DNA from: Pholiota molesta
Taxonomy: Eukaryota; Basidiomycota; Agaricomycetes; Agaricales; Strophariaceae
Reading direction: 5' to 3'
DNA length: 64,000 nt
NCBI GenBank assembly: GCA_014925825.1
Contig: JACGCK010000074.1
Span: 124,001-188,000 of the forward strand
The position numbers and the translations under genes were made by a program. Under the pieces are notes generated by a model. The model searched no databases. It saw only the letters and a list, made by a program, of their open reading frames with translations, and had not been told where the DNA came from. Shown here piece after piece: positions 58,130-64,000 of the stretch; position 1 is the stretch's first letter; every line of letters starts with the position of its first letter.

Positions 58130-60343
58130 TCAACGACCAGTCTGAGACTCTATTCCAATGATCATGACACCCTTCTGCAAAACAAGACGAACCAACATCA
58201 GCGAGACATTCTTACAGTAAAAAAAGCGGCAACATACCCTCCTCGGACACGCACTCGTGACTCTATTACACCCCCACACCTTGATCTCCTCAAGCGCCCT
58301 GCACCCACCCCTCTGCACCCCGTCCTTGTTCTCCCCCTCCAGCCACACCTGCACCACAAAGTCATCCACGCCCCTGCAGAACCCCGCATCCAACCGTCGC
58401 AGCTCCGGCGCACTGCGCCCGATCATGTTCAGCGCGTCCTCGCTCGTGTCCTTCAGCCCATTGATGTTCAGCGCCGCGAGCCGCCGCCCAGAGTGCTTGA
58501 GCGCGCTCTCCACCGCGCCGCTCCCGAGCGCGTCGTTCCGCGAGATGTCGAGCGTCGTGAGCGGCGCATTATGCTCGCCCCAGGCGTCGAAGAACTTGGC
58601 GACGCCCGCGTCTGTGAGTTCCGGCAGGTGCGATAGCGTCAGCGTCTCGAGCGCGCCGGTATGCGGGAGGAGCCCGTCCATCAGGAACGCATCCGTCAGC
58701 TCCGCGTGCTTCGACACATTCAGATACTCCAGCGCGCCCCCGACCGCGCGGAGCAGCGCCACCGCCGCCGCCTCGCTGCACGACGCGCTCGGATCCGAGA
58801 TGTCGAGGTGGCGCAGGCCCCCCTGGAGCGCCTCGATCGCCTCGAGGAACACGTCGTTCATCTTCCCGATCTCCTTCAGCCGCAGGTCTTTGATTCCAGG
58901 GCAGTGTTGTACGAGGCTGGCGATGCAGGCGTCGTCGAAGCGCGGGCTTTGGGTGACGAGGAAGGCTTCGAGATCGGGGTGGGTCTCGAAGAAGTTTTGC
59001 CATGCCGCCGGGCGGACGAGGAAGGGCCCCAGGAGCTCGAGGCGTTTGAGGGATGGAAGAGATGTGCTGAACACTCTGAACGCAGCGTCGTCGAGATGGC
59101 CGCAGAAGTCGAGCCGTAAGGAAACTAAATTGCGGTTGTGATATGCGAGCGTTTCGAGCGCAGGTGACGGAAGGTCTAACATATAACAGAATAAGATACA
59201 ATATAATAGAGTTTCAATGGAAAAGGCATACTTGTAGCATCGAAGAGGGTCAGAGACTCGTTGGTAGAGTTGTAGAAGAGATGCGCATTCTCTTTGGTTC
59301 TGATGAACCGTTAGCAAGAGAATATGACGACAGCTTTCCAAGACACCTACAAGCCACGATTCTTGGATAAAGCTTTCGAAATAGCCTCCACGTTCATTGC
59401 GCCAATATCGCCAAGAACCTCGATGTCGTTGATGTGTTTTGTGATAAGCTGTACAAGATTTTAGAAAGCGTCCTAAGCTTGCAAGTTGATATATACTGAC
59501 GTTGATGCAAAAAGATACAAGCGAAGGGAACCGCTGTTCCTCAAAGTTGGTAATTTTCCTCTTTTCTCCTGGTGCTTTGCGCTTCTTGGGTACAGCAGGT
59601 TTTTTGAACGGGTCGTTGCCGCCTGCCTTTGCACAGGAGTGGCATAAGAAGCCCTTGCCGTTACTGGCTGCGAGCGTGTACTTGGTCTAAAAAGCAAATA
59701 AGGCCAGATTTCTTGAAAAGAGGGCATGGCACGTACGACTGTGAACTGTTTTCCACAAACGGCGCAGTTGTCGAAGCTCCCAACTGGGGGCTTAGACGCC
59801 CCATTCGACCACATAGACTTGGACAGGGCAGTATACGCATCATCATCTTCGTCGTATTCATCGTCGCTGCCCTTTTTGCCCTTCTTCTTCTTCTCCTTGG
59901 CCTTCAGCTTGGCTTCGGCCGCTTTTGTGAGCTTGCGTTTTTTTGCGGGCGTAGCCTCCTCTTCATCTACTTCCATGGCGTCTTCTTCAGCCTCTTCGTG
60001 TTCGGACTTGTCGAGGTCGTCCGAAGCGTATCCAGAAGCCTAGACCAGCGTCAGTTTTCCATGTTGGAAAATGATCTTGACAGAATGCACCCTTGTCGAC
60101 CTCCGCGGTCTATTTGCGCTGGCAGAACGAGTTGGGCGGCTTGGTCCTGCTTCTGGCTGCCGTTCTTCAGTTTCATTCTCGTTTCTTGTTGCCGCCCGAC
60201 GTGCTATGGTTGTAGGCGTAATGCCAGAAGCCTGCATGCATATTGAGTTGAATTTTCAATGAACCTGAAAGGAGTTGAGTTATACTTACTCGCAAGAACT
60301 CCGTTAACGCTGATGTAGGACCACGGACATTGTTTCGACTCAT
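58130..60343 (-). CDS. RAD7: RAD7-type nucleotide excision repair protein (zinc motif + leucine-rich repeats)
   Basis: Rad7 works with Rad16 in global genome repair and in a Cul3-type ubiquitin ligase. The ATG at 60343 gives MSRNNVRGPTSALTEFLR. Short exons follow: ASGITPTTIARRAATR, an acidic/basic stretch with a Lys-rich tract, and a zinc motif NCAVCGKQF...GFLCHSCAKAGG. Then come the conserved FEEQRFPSLVSFCINLITKH and DIEVLGDIGAMNVEAISKAL, ENAHLFYNSTNESLTLFDAT, and a large exon of leucine-rich repeats (LETLAYHNRNLVSLRLDFCG, LRHLDISDPSASCSEAA, ALNINGLKDTSEDALNMI). It ends KGVMIIGIESQTGR then TGA at 58130. All joins are GT-AG and in phase. The gene converges on the RAP1-like gene with 200 bp between the stops. 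Confidence 0.9.
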
Positions 60344-60875
60344 TCTTTCAGAGACTTGGTATATGGAGATTCAAACGTTCAACGCACAACGTTCAACGGA
60401 GGGTCGTTCGGAATAAAGTTACAATTAGCTGAGTATGGGCTGACGCGCTAATTTAAGTGTTTGCCTCTGTTTGTACGAAGTCCAAATCGGGACAACGCGT
60501 TTCAATGGGGTCGCCGACTCGCCATCGCGCAATTGCGCCGCAGTGCGCACTTGCTTAGACTTGCTTTCATTCTCATGAATTTCATCTGATGTATTCTGGG
60601 TGTTGGCGATGGAACACTGATTCCGGTCAAGGTTAACCGTTATATTGATGGGGTCATGAAATTACAAATAAGCCGAAACGTGAGATGCACAGCCTTCTCA
60701 TTCGTTGCCTGGAGCACTCATCTCGTCAGTAAGTATCCCTTTCAGCTTTCCCTCCAGAAAAGTGAGCGCTCACACTGTACGCCTGCTTGAAAGATTTTAG
60801 GCTGGTCCTGAAATTTTGAACCTTTGTATACTCAAATTCCGAACTCATTCACAAATCACGAAGAAATCTATCACA
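60344..60875. promoter_or_regulatory. Divergent promoter region between RAD7 and the secreted acidic protein gene
   Basis: About 530 bp between two opposite starts, with a short TTCAAACGTTCAACG motif near 60372 that also occurs near 33890. Function inferred. Confidence 0.4.
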
Positions 60876-61451
60876 ATGCGTTTCTCTGTCACCTTCGCTT
60901 TACTCGGAATGCTCATGGCGGGAAGCCACGTACTCGCCACGCCCGAGGTACGCCTTCAGTTTCTGATAAGATGGGACTCCTGACTGACAACATTAATTTA
61001 ATGCAGATGTTCGATGATTATGCTTTGGACGCTCGCGCCATTGATGCGGAGGGTCTCGACGCTCGCGATGTCTACGACACATACATGGATATTGGAGAGC
61101 GCGATCTATTCGACGACGATCTCGAAGATTTCTTTGCTCGAGAATATTTTGATCAGGACCTCTCGGAGCGCGACGGCTTGCAAGATCTGCTCGACTACGT
61201 GACTCGCGACGAAGACGAGAGCGCTCTACAAGCCCGATACGACTTTGATGAGCTGGAGGAGCGCCAGTTTAGCGATGACGAGGCTGAATTCATGCGCCGT
61301 GCGTATGATTTCGATGATGTTGAAGTAAGCTTCAACTTTGTGAATTGTTCAATAAGACGATGTGTTCTAAATCGTGGATTCTTTCTAGCTCGAAGCCAGG
61401 GAGCCTTTTCGTTATCGAATTGGAATTGTGGTACAACCACACAGTGGCTGA
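60876..61451 (+). CDS. Small secreted Asp/Glu-rich protein with regularly spaced arginines
   Basis: Three exons (60876-60947, 61007-61324, 61389-61451) give 150 residues. The N-terminus is a clear signal peptide (MRFSVTFALLGMLMAGSHVL, likely cut after ATP or nearby). The mature part is strongly acidic, with Asp, Glu, Tyr and Phe repeated, and single Arg residues after Ala or Glu at intervals of about 5-20: LDAR, LDAR, IGER, FAR, LSER, LQAR, LEER, MRR, LEAR. There is no cysteine and no known fold. Proteins with repeated (A/E)R spacing are common in mushrooms, and some peptide precursors are cut at such sites, so this could be processed into peptides. That is an inference. The C-terminus (QPHSG) has no CaaX motif, so it is not a standard mating pheromone. 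Confidence 0.75.
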
Positions 61452-61720
61452 TTTCTGCAGATAGATATGTGCCGCTAAATATCTGTCAGAAATATAGTTT
61501 GCTGTTCACTACATGAGAACCATACTGGTAGACTCGTCTAAATTGTCCAGAACATAATCCCAATTACACCAATATACAGCCCAGGTCAAAAAAAAGAAAA
61601 GAGACAGCAGCACAGCGTACAAACAGTTACACGACGGAGACAAGGGAAGCCGTCCACAAAACTACAGTTATTTTGGATTGCCTTGTATCCATTGCAGAAG
61701 AAAGCGTGCAAGGACGGATA

Positions 61721-62594
61721 TCATTTTGGAAGGTGTTGACCACCATACATGGTCAAGCTGGGCGAAGACGAAAGGAATGCACTTGGCGCAGGAAGGATCG
61801 ACGTCTGTGTGGGATGTTGGACAACCTCAGTGGACGAATCCTCCGGATTGTCGATAAGAACGCGTTGTTTCATAAACGCAACAAATGTTACCACTATAAG
61901 ATCGATTACGTTCAGTCCTGCGGGGAAGATCTCTAAAAACGCTCGGCGCGAACGCGAGACAATGCCTAGCTTGGCACGGCGGTATCGCGCTATAGGAACT
62001 AACGAATTCCCTGGAGACTCGGATATCATCTAAAAGGCAGAGATTGGTCAAATCTGGAGATTTCTTGGCCTCTGCAACATAAACGTACGACCGGAATGTG
62101 CGCAAACAAATGCCACTTGTATCGCTCCTCAGAGTCAGGATAGGTGAACTCCCATGAGCTAAACACTCCCCACATTCAATCATTTGTTCGTCTTGAATAC
62201 GCCAGTTGAAAACTCACTTGTCCACCGCCTCCTCCTCCGATTCTCCACGAATGTCTTCCAACATCTCCCTGTTCCTCAGCATCGTCCGATGCGGGGGAAT
62301 GTCTAAGCTGTGATTCACGGCAGATAGTTGAAGATGGCATCCCTTAGGCTGTCCCAGATACTCGATGATGCCTATTTCCGTTTCTACGTGTCCAGTGCTC
62401 ATGTGGTAGCGCTCCAGGCGCTTTATGATCGTCGTCGCGGTTGTTGGCCTATGGCGTGGGGGCGAAGGCACATGGACGTCGATCAGGGAGTGAGGCATGG
62501 GGGGTGTCTCGATGGAGAAGAGAGGTACACCGTCTGGCGTCACCAGGGTTGTCGATGTCGGGTCGTTATTCACCAGACATAGCTGCATCGACAT
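61721..62594 (-). CDS. DUF6593-like basidiomycete protein (unknown function)
   Basis: The ATG at 62594 gives MSMQLCLVNNDPTSTTLVTP. Typical parts follow: a beta-rich opening (DGVPLFSIETP, IIKRLERYHMSTGHVETEIG IIEY), an acidic loop, then in later exons WEFTYPDSEERYKWHLF, VPIARYRRAKLGIVSRSRRA and FLEIFPAGLNVIDLIVVTFV, the last probably a membrane-associated or buried helix. It ends YGGQHLPK then TGA at 61721. The pattern (strand-rich start, central WxF...YKW, FLEI..AG..I.D.I..TF) fits the DUF6593 family that is abundant in Agaricomycetes; no function is known. The exon joins between about 62210 and 62000 are approximate. A related gene lies head to head at 63099. Confidence 0.65.
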
Positions 62595-63098
62595 GTTCGG
62601 GAGCGTTGGGGACCAGGAGGACGAGGTGGCATCCAGAGTTCAGCGCGACTGTCGGGGTTCCTGATTAGGACTCACGGTTAGCTGGGCTGGGGACCTGGGG
62701 TAGAACATTCCAAAAATAGATCCGCGACTCATAAACTTGAGTGCTTCAGAATAATTGGAATGGTGATGTTAGTTTTGGATGATCACTCATATACATCCTA
62801 GGCTCTCTAAAAATCAATCATAAAGACTGTCACTTGAAATTTGATCAAAAAATACTGACTTACAAGCGGACTCGGGCACACCTCGGGAATGTTGTCGTTG
62901 GTGGCATTGATATAAGTACCACAACGACAGAGTCTGGCTGGTAAACTTCGATCTAGGCCTTTCACCAAGTAGAATGGACCTTCCACACATTTCAAGTCCA
63001 GAGCTCTGAGGCTTTTATGAGGCTTGCTTTCACTATGACAAGTATAAAAGACGCAATTGAAGAAGGAAGAACGTATCAATACGACCTCGGGTTCCATT
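62595..63098. promoter_or_regulatory. Divergent region between the two DUF6593-like genes
   Basis: A 500-bp spacer between two related genes read outward, so it should hold both promoters. A minus-strand frame at 62807-63097 covers much of it, but I could not support it as a gene. Confidence 0.4.
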
Positions 63099-63980
63099 AT
63101 GCGTCTCTATCTTACATCATATAACCCTGCCATCTGCAGCTATTGCACAAGAGACGGCAAGGCAGTCTACAAAGTCTCTTGCTCTTCGACTGGACTAGGG
63201 GAAACCACGGCTATGATTTGGCGCGCTCTCCCAAAGCTCGACGCCACAACGGAAGAGATGCTCTGGGCCGAGAAACACTTTGGCCACGATCCTATATTGC
63301 ACCCATCCATTCCGTATTTTAACGAAGAAAACATAGACCATCCTCGGGGGTCATTCGAATTTCAGGACGATGGGATTATGTCATGGGCAGGACCTCCACC
63401 AACAGTCGATGATTACAAAAGACATTCGAGCAAGACTGAGGCTGGAGTTGGTCTTACGCACATTGCTGACATCGAGCTCCATACCATCGCTTCTACAATT
63501 ATCCGACATCTTGGAAACGAGTGGAGGGCGAGCGAATTTTTTAGGAAGGCAGGATGGAGCTGGTACGGGAGGTCAGGGAATCTTTTCGACATGCTTTCTA
63601 CTTGTCTGATATATTTGTTTTCCAGCGATCGAATTTTCGAAGGTCCTGATGGGAAAGAATACAGATGGAAGATGGGACCATCTGTATCCGAGGCAAATAA
63701 TTTTCATTATGTTAACTTGTGAAACGTTCTAAAATTTGAATCGTAGCTCTTCCTTGTCGACGGAGATCCAAAGGAAGAAAGGGAAAAGCCACACGTGCCA
63801 CTCCTTGTAGCGCGCTTTTCCAGCCTGAATCCCAGTGAAAAAGCGCCCGCCTTTCTGGAGATATCTCCTGCAGGAGAGGACATGTCAGACTGGATTCTAA
63901 TTACATTCGTCTATATTGAGCTATTGAGGAACCGAAGACAGAGAAATGCTCATGTCAACAGTCCGACGCTTTCAAAGTAA
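63099..63980 (+). CDS. DUF6593-like basidiomycete protein (unknown function)
   Basis: The ATG at 63099 gives MRLYLTSYNPAICSYCTRDG. Exon 1 includes VYKVSCSSTGLGETTAMIWR, IELHTIASTIIRHLGNEW and FFRKAGWSWYGR. Exon 2 continues SDRIFEGPDGKEYRWKMGPS. After VSE the intron donor appears to be GC (GAG/GCAAAT), ending CGTAG. The last exon reads LFLVDGDPKEEREKPHVPLL, then FLEISPAGEDMSDWILITFV, parallel to FLEIFPAGLNVIDLIVVTFV in the neighbour, so the two genes are paralogues. Stop at 63980. A longer, acidic insert (about residues 45-120) sets this copy apart. Confidence 0.65.
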
Positions 63981-64000
63981 AATCAAACAACAAACGACAT

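Noticed and set aside
62807..63097. 96-codon minus-strand frame between the DUF6593-like genes
   Set aside because: Has some protein-like segments (CRCGTYINATNDNIPEV), but no supported start, splice partners or family, and it fills the expected divergent promoter.

Overview
The window looks like a gene-rich piece of a filamentous basidiomycete genome (Agaricomycetes, probably a wood- or litter-decay mushroom). The evidence is short 45-90 nt GT-AG introns with several micro-exons, intron-bearing tRNA genes, an RNAi Argonaute, a chromodomain Ty3/gypsy element, and families typical of Agaricomycetes (MLKL-type N-terminal bundles, DUF6593-like genes, GH105). This placement is inferred from gene content; no sequence search was run.

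Layout. 1-6.6 kb: a truncated, frame-broken MLKL-NTD-like gene and a large, low-complexity, GC-rich gene, both on the minus strand. 6.6-15 kb: a gene desert holding two arrays of degenerate, unidentified tandem repeats (about 8.15-9.85 and 10.2-11.6 kb). 15-22.4 kb: a GT8 glycosyltransferase, a secreted GH105 hydrolase, tRNA-Glu and tRNA-Met (both with introns), and a wrecked 5'-nucleotidase pseudogene. 22.6-33.4 kb: a multi-exon Argonaute (minus) facing a young chromovirus with identical 182-bp LTRs and a 5-bp target duplication, inserted about 450 bp upstream of the Argonaute start. 34-43 kb: ATG15-type lipase, an unknown gene and the mitochondrial SUV3 helicase, flanked by two inverted copies of a ~330-bp dispersed repeat. 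43-50 kb: a two-TM protein with a decayed partial copy, an unknown protein, and an MLKL-type bundle + kinase + WD40 fusion. 50-64 kb: an MFS transporter, a RAP1-like telomere protein with a tandemly duplicated Myb domain, a RAD7 homologue, a small secreted acidic protein, and two head-to-head DUF6593-like genes.

Themes. Several genes concern chromatin, genome defence or organelle RNA (Argonaute, RAP1-like, RAD7, SUV3). The most notable structures are the exon-intron-level tandem duplication inside the RAP1-like gene, the death-domain-like kinase/WD40 fusion, the retroelement next to Argonaute, and the two anonymous repeat arrays. Many conserved genes are interrupted by single-base frame changes, some in homopolymers. 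The same happens four times inside a retroelement whose LTRs are identical, so at least part of this probably reflects indel errors in the assembly and not gene decay. Splice sites and gene models were read by eye and are approximate where stated.
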